Below, piece after piece: positions 12,101-23,570 of a stretch of 64,000 bases of DNA. This stretch comes from Aquatica leii. Its lineage: Eukaryota; Arthropoda; Insecta; Coleoptera; Lampyridae. The translations under genes were made by a program, and so were the position numbers. Position 1 is the first letter of the stretch. The number at the start of each line of letters is the position of its first letter. Under the pieces are notes generated by a model. The model had not been told where the DNA came from. It saw only the letters and a program-made list of their open reading frames with translations, and made no database searches. The stretch lies in assembly GCA_035610365.1 (NCBI GenBank), contig CM069437.1, positions 55,018,093-55,082,092 on the forward strand. Direction: 5' to 3'.

Positions 12101-13080
12101 AAAACAGTATAACGTGGAAAGTCCTTTAGAGAGATAGAGAGTTGCGATTGACATTGCAGGGCCGTTCCTAAAATCTGTTTTGGGATACAAATACATTTAG
12201 TAGCGATGGATTATTTTACGAAACGGATGAAAGCTTACGCAATACTTAATCAAAAAGCAGCTACAGTCGCAGACGTTTTAGTGAAAAAGTTTTCTTGCCG
12301 GTTTCAAGTACCGTTGGAATTACATTCTGACCAAAACCACAATTTTGATTCTGCGCGGTTTTAAGAAGTTGCCGACTGTTGGGAATTAAGAATACTAGGA
12401 CAACGCTTCTCCATCCTCAATCTGATGATGTAATTAAACGGATGAAGTGAAGAATGGGAAAGTACTTAGCCAAAGTAGTTTCTGAACGCCAAAGAGATTG
12501 GGATTAGTACTTGCACCTTTTCTTGATGGCATACCAACCATCTGTTTACAAAAACACAGGTCATACACCATCACATGTCATGCTCTCATTTGGACAAAGA
12601 CCGTTGCTGGAATAAACTATTTCAGCAGTTTTATGAAGAGACTAGACGAAGTACATGAGTTAGTTTGTAAAAACACACAAATTTCCAGCGACAGAATGAA
12701 GAATACGTATAACGTTAAGGCACAAAAGGGTGTGTTTTAACCGGGCGACATGGTATGGTTGTATAATCTCCAAAAAATGTAGTTTGACGCCTAAGCTGCG
12801 GAGGTAATGAAAAGCTCTTTATTAAGCAATAACAAGCAAAACCAAGAATCAAGTTGATGGAATAAACTTTGATAAGTTTATGAGCATATACGGGAGTTTT
12901 GGAAAGCCTAGGTTCAAAGTTACAACCGAGAAGCAACAACACTTATTCCAAACTGGAAAAGATCGTCATGGCGCATTAAGCAGAGATCTTAAGATGTCCA
13001 GAAAAGTTGCAGTCGTATTAAAAAAAAAGTTCAGACTACAAGTCAGCAACCGGCGGTCTACGAAGCCTTAAAACTACTTA
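9185..13080 (+). pseudogene. Ty3/gypsy pol relic (protease to integrase)
   Basis: Order along the plus strand: protease C-terminus (EVIMGIDVIKKYGFSLH frame, 9290-9400); RT fingers (9858-10067, SPWAFPVVLVKKKN); RT palm (10114-10413, LDLKNGYWQMELEP and YLNDVIVGGGSFEEHL, YxDD degraded to YLND); connection (11270-11340, FVPGFSNIAKHLTKLTD); RNase H (11470-11690, QEKVIANFSRILS and LLKTDYSALK); integrase (about 12130-12500, AIDIAGPF-like first Asp, ELHSDQNHNFDS second Asp, then a degraded HPQSD block without the glutamate) and a C-terminal tail (GKPRFKVTTEKQQHL). Stops and frameshifts are frequent. A foreign gypsy RT piece interrupts it at about 10440-11250. Confidence 0.85.
10600..11190 (+). pseudogene. 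Second, different gypsy RT piece inside the first
   Basis: This repeats the palm-to-connection part of RT with a different sequence from the host relic: NAPANFQR-like at 10710, AYLNDIIIATSTFDEHL at 10775-10830, LRYVVNKNGLLVDPDKVKAI at 10918 and RRFIGMTSWYRSFF near 11015. The surrounding relic already has its own palm upstream and its own connection downstream. This is therefore an inserted or recombined fragment, not a continuation. Confidence 0.75.
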
Positions 13081-13171
13081 ATGACCAACGTTTTGTTTTC
13101 TATGTGTACTCACGTGCAAAACTGTTATTTGAAAATATGTGGCTATATTATGTAAATTCAAGAGAGAAATA

Positions 13172-13560
13172 GAGTGTCACAACCTTAAAAAATTGGCAGT
13201 GCCGCCTCCAACTTCCTGTTTTGGAACAGAACAGTCTTAAGAAGTGGACAGTGAAAGGCATAGATCATTTAAGATGATTTGAGGTAATTACCAGAATGTA
13301 CTCAAAGTAGATAAAGTAAAATATAAAAGGTGTCCAAATCCAGTCAGAAGGCGAATCGAGTCTAGTCAGAAGAAGAATGTCTAAATAAATATAATGCTAA
13401 ACACGTGTACCAAGTTTAAATAAACAAATAAAAATAAATACTAGTGTAGAAAAGTGTGTTTATATATCGAGTGATAGTAACATATAAATTACTTGTAAGT
13501 CTATAAATAATTGTATAAATAATTATTGTAAATAATTTAATTTTAAAATTCGTTACAATA
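13172..13560 (+). repeat. Possible 3' LTR of the gypsy relic
   Basis: About 390 bp follow the integrase tail, starting TGTCACAACC and ending near TTCGTTACAA, with a TATA box (ATATAAAAGG, about 13320) and several AATAAA motifs. No second copy exists in the window to confirm the ends, so the boundaries are guesses. Confidence 0.4.
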
Positions 13561-14520
13561 CGAAGGCAAACAAGTACGATTTAATTTTATTCTACTTAAA
13601 ATTTGGTATTTTTTATATCGATATTTAATTAAGTTTTTCATTTATTTTTGCGGTCAGTTAGATATAATTTTGTTTATTTAAAACTCGTTATTGGGTGTTT
13701 AGGCATTGCTTGTCTTTGCCTTTTTAGATGCAAATGGTTTAAGACTAATCCAACTTTCACGGTTATTATTATGCCAGACTTTCAAACTACATCTTTGTTT
13801 AGTTTATCATTTTTACTGCGCTCTTCTTTGAAATTTTACGTCATACTATGTACAGTGGGATAAAAAAAATTTGATAAGTATTGTCGATAGCGGCAGTTTG
13901 AGTCAGTAGCTGAAACTATTTGTACCAGCATAATTCTCGAGTACCTTTCAGATTGAGTGGAGTCGTTTTACCATCTAAAGAGTACCTAGGGTTTTGCTTG
14001 TAAAAAGTTAAGTCAGATATGTTTTTCTAAACCTAGTCTTTTTCAGGTAAACATACAAGTTATATATTTAAATAAATTTTACGCAAATAAATTACTTAGT
14101 TTATAATTATTTGATGTTGCGTAAGACCTACGCATTTTAGATTTGATTACCTAAATTTATAATTTGTTTATTTGTTTTTTTATTTTAGTTTTTTTTTATA
14201 TTAAAGTTAAAGTCCGTTTTAACTGGCCATGTAATTTCACATGTTAATTTTTCAACTTCTTGTTTTTTTTTATTTTAAATGTTTTGAATAAATTTCTGCA
14301 CGAATATCAAATAACATTATTTAATGTAAATTAAAGTGAATCAGTTTTTAAATTAATATCTAAAACTTGATGGCTCAAGCATACAAAACTATTTTTCAGA
14401 CTACTATTTCGAACATCATTATAAAACATCACTAAAATTTAGTCACAAAGATATTACACCATTATAGATATTTCTATGCTTAATTAACAACTATTTTATT
14501 TTAAATCACACTAAATACTG
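13561..14520. other. AT-rich spacer
   Basis: No gene recognised. A Tc1-like start motif (TACAGTGGGATAAAAA) lies at 13852 but has no partner end. Confidence 0.4.
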
Positions 14521-16497
14521 TCACATAATAACAACCATAAGGGACACTTCTGTCGGCACCTTTAAAATCCAAGTCCGAAAAATGAGTGACATTCGGCCAT
14601 TTTGAAAATAGTGTTATAGCGCTAGATTTAATTTCCTTTAGTACAATGCATTTTTTAGACAATTGCTCGATGATTTTAACTAACTTAGATATAATTGAAA
14701 TGTAATTTAATTATCTGTTTAAGACAACCACATTTGCAAAGTAATTCAAATGATTTTATCATCATAATTATTGTATATTATGCATTTAAAAAAAATTCTG
14801 ACGATTCAACAAATGCTTAAACTACAATTTTCTTATTGGAAAAGAATGCTGTGGTGTTTAGTCTAGTTTGTATTATTGGTATTATTTATGTTTTTAACTC
14901 ATTACACCGTGCAGCTAACAATACGAATTTTAACATAAATATAAATTGAGCAATGACATCATTATTTTCACTATAATTTTCAACAAACGAAATTGTTTAT
15001 CATAAGCATATTACGAGCATAAATTTAAAAATGCACTACCCTGTATATAGGTTTAATTAAAATTACTTTTCTATTTCTCGACCCCCTCTATCGGGCTCGT
15101 TGGTCCCTTCATATTAAGAAACCGATAGACTGTCATTTTGACTTTAACAACGTTCACGATATAACCTATGTCTGCGTGAGTTAAATTTTCTTTAAACATC
15201 CACGTGTTGTGACTTGATGGGTAATGAAAGTATCTATAATTAACTAATTTACTCCACGTAGGGTAAGTGGCTTTTATTCATTTTTTGATTAAAGGTAATT
15301 TTATGTCTTTTCATTAGCGCCATGTGCTACCTCCTAAATCTGGGCGTTCTTGTCTTAGTTTTTGGTCAAGTTTAAAATTTACAAGAGAAATATTATAATA
15401 GGAAGCTTTAGACCTATGAACGCTGCGATACAAGAGCAGAATTTCTATGCGGAAGCAATTGACCGTTAAATGATATCATCTTGCACGGAAGAGCATATGT
15501 ACCAGACAAAATTGAATTTCTCTTTGGAGGCAATTAGTACCTAATACCATCGTGGACGAAAAGACTTATTGTAACAGCATACGATACGTTTCGGTTCTAT
15601 TACTTTTTTTTTAAATGTTTCTTTTACCTGTTGTAGATTGTGAGTCACCAGAAAAACGTTTTCTGAAGGTACACCTGAATCTTGGTAAGTCAATTTTTGA
15701 TTTTAATGATTCGTTGTCGCTACGGTGCTATTTATAAATAACCATGTTTACTAATCGTCTCAAAACGTTCGAATTGATTTGCTTCTTATTATCACTCAAT
15801 TAGTTTAAGTAAATTACTATCGCATGCTGATTACGTCAACTGTCAATTATTACTATTATTAATGTAATTTACTTACGAAGATTTTTTATATGTTCTGGTG
15901 GTTACACTTTTGTTTTCAAGTGTAGTGTAAGTTGCCGATACTTCTTATATTTTAGTAACTACTTATATTTGTACTCTACCTCTAATTATTATTGATTCAA
16001 GTTTTAATCTATTTATCATTTTAAAGTAATTAAAGTGCAATTGTTGTTAAAGATTTGGTTTCTTTCTTCGTTTCCTCCAGCTTTACGAACCTTAACAATT
16101 TTGTACAAGCTTCGAGCCTCCTATGCTGATATAGCAGGAGCTATTTCTGCAAAGAAATAAGATCTGGCGCCCTTTAAAATAAAGTCACTTAAACCTCTTC
16201 TCTCTCCGACAGGTATGGTTTCAATCCTACAGTGAGTTGGCCGTGCAGGTTCGTAAACTACTAGAAGCTTGTAGCAAGCATAATTATTTGTATTGCACTA
16301 AAGTACTGCATTCGTAAATCCTTGACGTTTATTTATCATAAAAGATGTAAATACAAAAGAATTCCAAATCTAACCTAACTTGTCAGAAACAATAGTTTAA
16401 CGACCGCCATATTCTTATGTGTGCAAACTAGCGTATGCGCTCTCAATTTTTTTGCGCGGGAAACTACTGAGTGTCTCTTATGGTTGTTATTATGTGA
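14521..16497. mobile_element. TIR-bounded 2-kb unit of unknown class
   Basis: 28 bp at 14521-14548 (beginning TCACATAATAACAACCATAA) recur in reverse complement at 16470-16497 with one mismatch. The unit between is 1,977 bp. It holds no recognisable transposase, but its minus strand carries decayed coding pieces (separate entry). No convincing target duplication was found. Confidence 0.6.
15074..16262 (-). pseudogene. Unidentified decayed coding region
   Basis: Several minus-strand stretches look like old coding sequence. 16262-16040 is open apart from one stop and includes IETIPVGERRGLSDFILKGA. Around 15690-15630 is DSGVPSENVFLVTHNLQQ followed by a GT donor-like GTAAAAG. 15600-15440 includes SGTYALPCKMISFNGQLL. 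15420-15340 includes YYNISLVNFKLDQKL. 15277-15074 is open for 68 codons and contains FKENLTHADIGYIVNVVKV. The pieces are in the same order on one strand but in different frames. I do not recognise the family. A decayed capsid-like gene of a small DNA virus is one possibility, judged only by feel; a transposon or host gene is equally open. Confidence 0.4.
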
Positions 16498-17217
16498 TAC
16501 TGTTTCTTGATATTAGCGTAGAAATTTGTTTAAAACGTTAATTAAAAGATATCTTACAAGAAGTTTAGAAATTAAAATCTAATGACTAGTTTAAAAAAAA
16601 AGTACTGTACAGTTTCTACCTAGTAAACAATTAACTCTTATAGAATTGTAGAATCTTTAAAGTTGTGTTAAAATATTGTATTATCCATTCCAAAGTTTAA
16701 AACACAAAATGGGTTTTTAAATTGTAATTATAAATAATTTAATTTATGCCTGACAATGACTATAATGGTCGAAACATGTAACCAAAAATAATTTATAAAT
16801 GAATAATAATTATATGGGACAAGCATAAAGTAAGAAACTTATTAATGTATTAAAAGATTTTTAGCTGCCTATATACGGAGACTAATCGTATTGTTTGTTT
16901 AGTTAATTTAATAAATATTATCAACGTGGTTTTGAATATTAAGAATAACGTTGTTTGACTTTGGACACTTAGTTTTAATTGGATGCTTACTTTTCATTTT
17001 GTCACTCCAGAGTTTTTTTCGCCTATTACGGACCTACACTAACAAACAAATATTGACGTCTGCAATGTTAGCAGTACAAAAACGACATTAGCAAACAATA
17101 CAAATTACAAAATCTGACTTAAACAAAATTTAAAACTAAGTATAGCTACTAGTCGTTAGGTGGCGATAGATATTGGCATTCATTTGACTTCTAATTACGA
17201 TTTTAATGCCATAAGTT
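16498..17217. other. AT-rich spacer
   Basis: Nothing recognisable between the 2-kb unit and the hAT-like end. Confidence 0.4.
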
Positions 17218-17300
17218 AGCGTTTCTCAAAGTATGCTCCGCGGAGCCCTAGGCTCCGCAGAGTGTTTTTAGAGACTCCGCGAGCAAATACATAAAAAAAA
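17218..17300 (+). mobile_element. hAT-like element end
   Basis: The sequence starts AGCGTTTCTCAAAGTATGCT and continues into a GC-rich palindromic stretch (CTCCGCGGAGCCCTAGGCTC). This arrangement is familiar from hAT termini (CAGNGGTTCTCAAA followed by a GC-rich subterminal region). No opposite end or transposase was found, so it is a truncated copy or a relic. Confidence 0.5.
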
Positions 17301-18103
17301 TTAATAGTAATGCGTAAACTTAAACAAAAGTAATATTTAATTTTTAATATATTTGTCGTAGACTAAACTACTAAAAGTATATCTACTTTTAATCTCAACA
17401 AAATTATGTTTACGTTTAAAACACGTATCGCATGTTTTATTTTGTATAGTGCGTTATCAAGGTATACATATTGTATATAATATTTCAAATCACGGACTTC
17501 TAGGACTTGCATATATTTCAAGCAATCAATTGTTTGTGGAATTTAGATATACAGCCATAGTCATTAGAAATATCTCTAAAATAAACATTACCGCATTTTC
17601 AGTCACATTCTAATAGTATTACCAGTATTTATACTTGTAAACATACCTTAAAGTTATGTCCTTTTGTCTAGTAAATAAAAAAGGGATTACCATTACTAAA
17701 TTTTACATGTATTTTTCAAGCCGTAAGAAAATAGTATTAGTTTTATGACTGTATTTATATTTTTATGCGAATAAAAAAACACACATTTTTTCTATAATTT
17801 TAGATACATACTTATTGATAGTAAAATTTTGAACGTATAAAATTAAGGTAAATTGGAAATAATAATCTAACTACTGATTTTATAAAAACAATTTTACATA
17901 GGTACTACTAATATTTCGCTGTATGTGCAAAATTATTTATAAATAAAGTGAAACTTTTATACTTTAATTTCGTTTAAATATAAATGATACTATCAAACAG
18001 AATTTTGCGGTGTAAGAATAAATATTTGTGCCAATATAATGTAGTCTATTTAAATTTTTGTTCACATAGTCACATCTTTTTTTTTTGTTTAAACGGTTAA
18101 ATA
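17301..18103. other. AT-rich spacer
   Basis: No coding signal seen. It may include internal hAT remnant sequence. Confidence 0.35.
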
Positions 18104-18660
18104 CTTCACTTATTAATGAGTATCATAATTACATTTTCGTATTCATTAATATTATTTTTATTTTAATAATTATTATTTAGGTATTACTCACTTTTGCTTT
18201 AATAAAATGTTAATAAATAAGCATACGTTTATAATTACAGTTCATGCTGTAGTTTATTTTAATAATATAATTAAATAAAAAAAACATATCATATAAAAAA
18301 CAATAACAATACAAAAGTTGTATAGAAATAATTAATACTTTGTGTAATAACCATTATTTTGTATGCATGCTTCTAATCTAGACTGCATAGAGTTTACTAA
18401 ATTTTCACACAACAGTGATCCCCAAAAACGTTCCCAAACTAATTGTGAATGTTGGATAATATTTTCAGGTATTCTAAATTGAATATCACTATCCCAGTTT
18501 CTGATCATTGCACCCCACATATTTTTAATTGGGTTCAAATATGGTGATCTCTCTGGCCATTCAATTCGTTTTGATCTTCAATCCAGTCCCTAACAATTCG
18601 TGCTGTATGAATAGGAGAATTATCCTGGACTACTCTCCTGGACCCACTTGAGATATCCAT

Positions 18661-21604
18661 TAGTGTGGGTCGCTTTTGTATGGAAAAAAATAAAATTGTC
18701 TAATATGTTTTGTAATAGTAAAAAAAAACGTGACCCACATGCTTTTATGAAAAAATAACGAAAAAAAAAATTGTTAGTTTAACCCCTTCTACCCGCGCAT
18801 TGAGTTTGAAAAACTGATTTTTTGTTTTTTTTTTGAGAATTATTTGAAAATCCATTTTTCGTGGCTCATAGGAAAAACAACTACGTAAACTAATAAAATA
18901 AAGTGCTTTTGGACTATTTTTTTTTATTAAGAAAGAAAAATAAACAAATAATAAGACAAAATAAAAATAAAATATCTTCAAATCACCTTAAAATCTTTTT
19001 TTACTGAACTTAGGCATAAGCGTTCGTGAAATAATTTTATTCTTAATTAAAGCTTCTCTTGCTGTTTTGTGGCATAGCTGCATAGATGCCTCTGTTACTG
19101 TTTTTACAGCCCGCTCCACAGCTTGAGTATGACATGGTAGCCGCAGAAAAAGGACTTCATCATCCCCACCTGACTCAACTAGGGAATGAAGAGTCTTATC
19201 CGGAACATTGGTCAATATAGGTGGTTGCGAGTAAGATTGCTGCCAGTCTATCAAATCGATGTAAGACGAAGCGTTTAAATTTATCTTAGGCACTTCAAAG
19301 ACTCGAAGCTGAAGGGATTCAGATGATTTCCTGCCTTTAAAATGCGTCTAGCGGCAAAGTTCTCTCACATGTTTTTGTTCGTCAGATAACATAGACAACA
19401 GCAAATTCTCTGGGTGTGCAAAAAGCATTTCGCTTTATTACTGGATCAACAACACTTTAATTCTTGCGGAAGATATCGACAATTATATACCAACTTCCAA
19501 AAGTGCCTTGCTCCATCTTTTACATGTCGGATTTAATTTGATTTCGGAACCAAATAGGAGCATATACTTTAACTGCAAAAGTAGCGAGTTGTTTCAGTTC
19601 GTTTGTGGGTATCTCGGTAGACACATATAAGCGCAAAATCCTGTTGGCCTTTGTTAGCCACCTAGCATGTGACATTTTTCCCGGAGAGCGATTAGACAAA
19701 TCAGAAGAGCACTTACCACTTATGACGGCAGATGTGATATCATAAAGGTAACGTTGATCAGAACTGAGGTCTTTACATTTGAAATGTTTGGTAACATACC
19801 TTCTATCTTTTCAAACACGACAACAGAGCGCTTCTCGCAATCATCTAATAACTTTCCGATAGCACCTGAATAAGTATTAGGTCCTGTTGTGGTGCCATCA
19901 AGTTTTGCAAATAAATGTCTTAAGGGCAGTTCATTTAAGTGCAAAAGGCATATGATCCATTGAAGTGGTCGGTGTAAACGCTTTTCTAAGAGCCGCATGA
20001 CTCGCCGTATTTGCCCGTATTGGTTACCGTCCCATCACAACCTATGGCAAGAGTATCCTCTAGAGACATATTCTTATTCAGTTGACCTGTTACTGTTTGA
20101 AAGATAGCAGACTCCAGCCCTTTTGCAGTTCCATGGCTTGGGACGGCATATCCGACATAAACTGATCCCGGTTCTTTAATTATTGAAATATGTTGTTCCA
20201 CGGATGTTGAGCGGTATTTTTTTCCCCCTTTCATAACAATTTTCAGGGTCTTGTCTTTTCGTCCATCAAAAAATAAGGCAGGAATAATATCTAGTTGGCC
20301 GTGAGATAAGGTTTCTTTCCGTAATTTTTGTCTCGCTCGTCGCAATTTCGACTTATCGATTACGATTACTTCGTTGTTGATTTTCACATCTTGCAAAACA
20401 GCAGAAGCGACAGCAGCAGCTGCTCAATCGGATATCCCGTATCGGTCACAGATAGTTGATTCTTGAGAGATGCTATTTTACGTTTTTTTGATGTTGGTTT
20501 TGATGAACTTGAGGGTGAGGGCAAAGTTTGTTCTTCATCGCTACTTTCAGACGTTATAGAGGTATTAGGATTTTCATGAGAAGGGCCCGGTTCACAAACG
20601 CTAGAATCGTAATAGGATTTAAGCTTAATTTTTCTATCACTCAGTTTTGTTTTCCTTTTACTTGTCAATAAATCAACAGTTCCTATAATCATTTTTCTCT
20701 CTGTTCTCTGATCTATTAAAAAAGCTCGTTCTTCCTTAGGAATCTTTTGGTCTTTGGAACATTTGCATAACTCTCTAAATCTTTTACACTTACATGAACT
20801 TAAATCAAACAGTCTTTCGGAATTTCTATGAAAATCTTGAATCTTTTCTTCTGACAAACGCTTCACAGATTTTAATAAATTTTTACACTTCGCGTGGTAA
20901 CTTTTAATCAATTGCATCACACGATTATGAGATACAGTAGGGATAGACGCTTTTCCACAAATATTCAACTTTAGATGACACTTTTTCAGATATCTCATTA
21001 ATGGATGGCTCTTTTTGAATTGTTCTCAAGTTTAAGCTGATGTCTTACTAAATTGTAATATTTCATAACTTGTTTGTAAGTGGGTAATTGATTTTCGTTA
21101 ATTTCTTCCGGAGCTCCAAAATGGGACAACTTGTGGATTTTCGGGTATTATTTGAAATCTCCATGATGCACAATGTCACAAAACTAACAAAATCTTATTA
21201 AAATAGCGAAAAAATAGATAAATGCGTGCGACCTTTCTCCCGGAAATCCAATTAGGCGTACTGAGACAATGACGCGTGATCGACAGGTTACGCCCTCTTT
21301 TCCCACTCCTCCCCGCACTATAGGCACGATTATTCTAATATTTTGGTTTGATTATTATTTGTATTACGTGTATCTCTGTTTATAAGAATGCTATATTATT
21401 TTACGCCTTGTAGTTTATACAATAAACTCTGATAAAATAAATCAAATTTTAACATTTTTTTCGGATTTTCAAATGTCATGCGCGGGTAATTAATGTTAAT
21501 ATTAATAAAAAATAAATATATACGTTTTTAAGTCTCTACCCAGGTCATGTTTTCCCCACTATTACAAATCAAAATTCGGAAAAAAAAATTTTCGACCCAC
21601 CCTA
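18661..21604 (-). mobile_element. DNA transposon of unassigned superfamily, 8-bp TSD
   Basis: It is inserted in the Tc1 transposase. The flanks are perfect copies of ATATCCAT (18653-18660 and 21605-21612). TIRs are about 12 bp: TAGTGTGGGTCG on the left and TAGGGTGGGTCG on the right (reverse complement), with an extra GTGACCCACAT motif subterminally at 18730. Length is 2,944 bp. An 8-bp duplication is shared by hAT, P and some other superfamilies. The encoded protein is conserved-looking but does not match the hAT or P signatures I know. Confidence 0.85.
18988..21130 (-). pseudogene. Putative transposase of the 8-bp-TSD element, decayed
   Basis: Minus-strand pieces in order: N-terminus about 21130-21000 (GAPEEINENQLPTYKQVMKY); 20998-20384 with ASIPTVSHNRVMQLIKSYH, a Cys-rich patch CKCKRFRELCKC and a Ser/Lys-rich linker; 20396-19986 with LDIIPALFFDGRKDKTL and LAIGCDGTVTNTG (likely catalytic Asp); 19998-19720 with RPLQWIICLLHLNELPLRH; 19720-19400 with SHARWLTKANRILRLYV; 19293-18988 with RLPCHTQAVERAVKTVTEAS and a final MPKFSKKRF. 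Four or more frameshifts and a few stops make it inactive. From memory this protein family is abundant in some insect and cnidarian genomes, where it usually goes unnamed; the transposase role here rests on the TIRs and TSD. Confidence 0.65.
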
Positions 21605-22557
21605 ATATCCATCCCCACATTCCAGCTTCACTCTACCACTTTGCCTATTGGGCAAAACATGTTCTATAATGTAACGAGTGTTTTGTGGTCTCCACACTGT
21701 AGTTGGACATTGATCAGTGCTAAAAAATACTTTTTCATCTGTAAAGATAACAGTACTCTAATCCAAATTTAAATATTGGCGACAAAAGCGCAACCGAGCT
21801 GCAGCATGACACTCTGTAATTTTAGGTTTACTTTCCAGTTTTCTACAATGTAAATTTGATTCGTGTAAACGTCTCTGAATGGTGGAAACAGAGCAATTAA
21901 TATTCAGCGTTTCCTTTATTTTTTGGCAAGTTGTAAAACGATTTTGTAATGTATAGCCGAGTATGTCCGCATCTTCTTGCCGAGAAGTAATTCTAGGCTT
22001 AGGTGGTCTGTTGCTTACAAGTGGCCTATTACCAACTTCCTGACCTTTCGTAATCCACCGCCGGATTTGTTTAATCTACAAAGTGTTAAGTTTTTAGTAT
22101 TAGATTACATTTATTATTAGTACTATATTAAAAGCCATTATACATTATATATGTATTTAAAAATTTGACGTCAATTTAATAGATTCCAATATCTTATAAA
22201 ATAGTATTGTTAGTGATCATATTTAATACATGCTGACTGTGTTGCAATGCAATGTAAAAAATATACTTTAGAAAAGCTTACCGATAAGTCAACATGGCGT
22301 GATATTGTTCGAGGTGACATTCCTGCTTGTGCCATCCCAGCAATACTTCCTCTTAATTCTAAGGTAGAATCCATATGTCCTAATCTTTGAGGCATATTCG
22401 CAAAATATTACAATTACATAAACAATGATGTTACTACGAGGAACTCCCAATGTATATTACAATTTTGTAAATGAAAAATTTATTATTATACGACAAAAGG
22501 CCTTAACCTGCTGATATATTTACAAAAGGTAATTATGAAACTCATTAATAAGTGAGG

Positions 22558-22869
22558 TATTTATTAATCCGCTTAATCTTAACATGCATATCCGGTAGAA
22601 TTGTTTATTAATTTGCACAAAAACAAAAAAGCAGTTGTGGTTTTATAAAACGCTCGTTTCACAGTAATATTTAAGTCTCCTCGTATGATATTAAGAAACA
22701 CATACACAATTTAATAATGGTCATCACCTTTTTGTATTTATACTATAAACACAAAGCCATAACCTCAAGATCAATACGATCAATACTATTAAATGTCTTT
22801 AAAATGAGCATTACCGCACTGTCATTGACAACAAATCATTAATAAGTGAGGTATTTGTTAATTAATTGA
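22558..22869. other. Spacer with an extra Tc1-type terminus
   Basis: TCATTAATAAGTGAGGTA at 22836-22853 repeats the Tc1 terminus at 22540-22559 in the same orientation. It probably belongs to a second, mostly lost copy. The remainder is AT-rich. Confidence 0.5.
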
Positions 22870-23185
22870 TTTTAAAACTCAACCAAAGGCAAACTGCAAC
22901 AAAATTTAAGAGCAGACTTTATCACTGTTTTGAGAATAATGGAAATCATTTCCAACTTTTTCTTCTTTCAAGTGCCACTCGGAACAAGTCTTCTACAGAA
23001 CACATACCTGGTCATTGTCTAATATTTCTAAACCAGGACTGTTGTTTTCTTCCGATACCTTGCTTTCCTTACGTTTTTCTTGTTAATATTAGATCCAGTA
23101 GTGTACTTGACGTATCTGGGAATATGACCATAAAAATCTTTCTGTACTTGATAGTTGTTAGCATTTCTTTATCAGTTTGAGCCTT
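22870..23185 (-). pseudogene. 3' end of a non-LTR ORF2
   Basis: The minus strand reads, with frameshifts, through the tail typical of insect RTE/jockey-like ORF2: an IKYRKIFMVIF-like block, then LILTRKT, a GIGRKQQSWFRNIR block (compare GRRRISWLKNLR in the family) and VEDLFRVALERRK. No poly-A is visible. The plus-strand frame over the same bases is a shadow. Confidence 0.6.
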
Positions 23186-23223
23186 TTGAGAAACCTCTTT
23201 GTTGGTTACATGTTAAACACATA

Positions 23224-23570
23224 TGATAGGACCACCAACGAGTGGACGTAAAAGTTGGGGTTGGATAGCCGCGGCTAACCTTGCAGTGGAGACGGCGTGG
23301 GTTCTCTAAGATTTTTTTTTAAAATAAAATAAATGGGCGCCAAGGGGTTGAGTACCCGTTCCAAACCCTTCCTAAAACGTCAATGAAATTGACACACCAC
23401 CAACCTCTAAACGGGTGTCACCTAAATAAATAGTGTTGTGGAAGTCAAAAAAAAAACCCAGTACAATTGAACAAATAATTATTTTACAAATAAAATTAAA
23501 CAAATGTAGATTTGCTAACATCAATTAACGATACAATAATAATAAATAAATAACTTTTCGTTAATTTACC
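23224..23570 (-). repeat. Solo LTR of the gypsy family seen at 28.5-31.4 kb
   Basis: About 345 bp match 31063-31404 nearly base for base, including the blocks GACGGCGTGGGT and GGGCGCCAAGGGGTTGAGTA and the AATAATAATAAATAAATAAC end. No internal sequence is attached, so it is a solo LTR left by LTR-LTR recombination, or an isolated fragment. Confidence 0.85.

Larger units (their letters stand above)
18332..22395 (-). pseudogene. Tc1-like transposase, split and containing an intron
   Basis: DDE transposase for TA-targeted cut-and-paste. Exon 1 (22395-22282) starts MPQRLGHMDST and encodes the first helix-turn-helix (GMSPRTISRHVDLS). A GTAAGC donor and a TTTGTAG acceptor define an intron at 22281-22076. 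Exon 2 continues IKQIRRWITKGQEVGNRP, the second HTH, then STVIFTDEKVFF (first catalytic Asp) with an in-frame TAG replacing the usual Trp just before it. The frame is then cut at 21613 by a nested element and resumes at 18652 with VVQDNSPIHTARIVRDW (second Asp) and LNPIKNMWG, ending at 18332. Small frameshifts occur near 18560. The stop and the insertion make this copy inactive. Confidence 0.85.
18104..22557 (-). mobile_element. Tc1/mariner element split by a nested transposon
   Basis: TIRs are at 18104 (CTTCACTTATTAATGAGT) and 22557 (ACTCATTAATAAGTGAGG), each next to a TA dinucleotide. Similarity runs about 35 bp inward. Removing the nested 2,944-bp element plus one target copy leaves about 1.5 kb, a normal Tc1 length. 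The transposase lies on the minus strand. Confidence 0.85.

Noticed and set aside
13852..13880. Tc1/mariner terminus TACAGTGGGATAAAAA
   Set aside because: No inverted partner or transposase nearby.
16076..16262. Crossing inverted repeats (TTTACGAACCT, TACAAGCTTC) as a pseudoknotted RNA or tRNA relic
   Set aside because: The minus strand here is better explained as decayed coding sequence, and no cloverleaf can be drawn.
15074..16262. Firm call of an endogenous densovirus-like capsid gene
   Set aside because: The resemblance is only impressionistic and no diagnostic motif is visible; kept as an unidentified coding relic.
22866..23180. 104-codon plus-strand frame
   Set aside because: Antisense to a recognisable non-LTR ORF2 tail.
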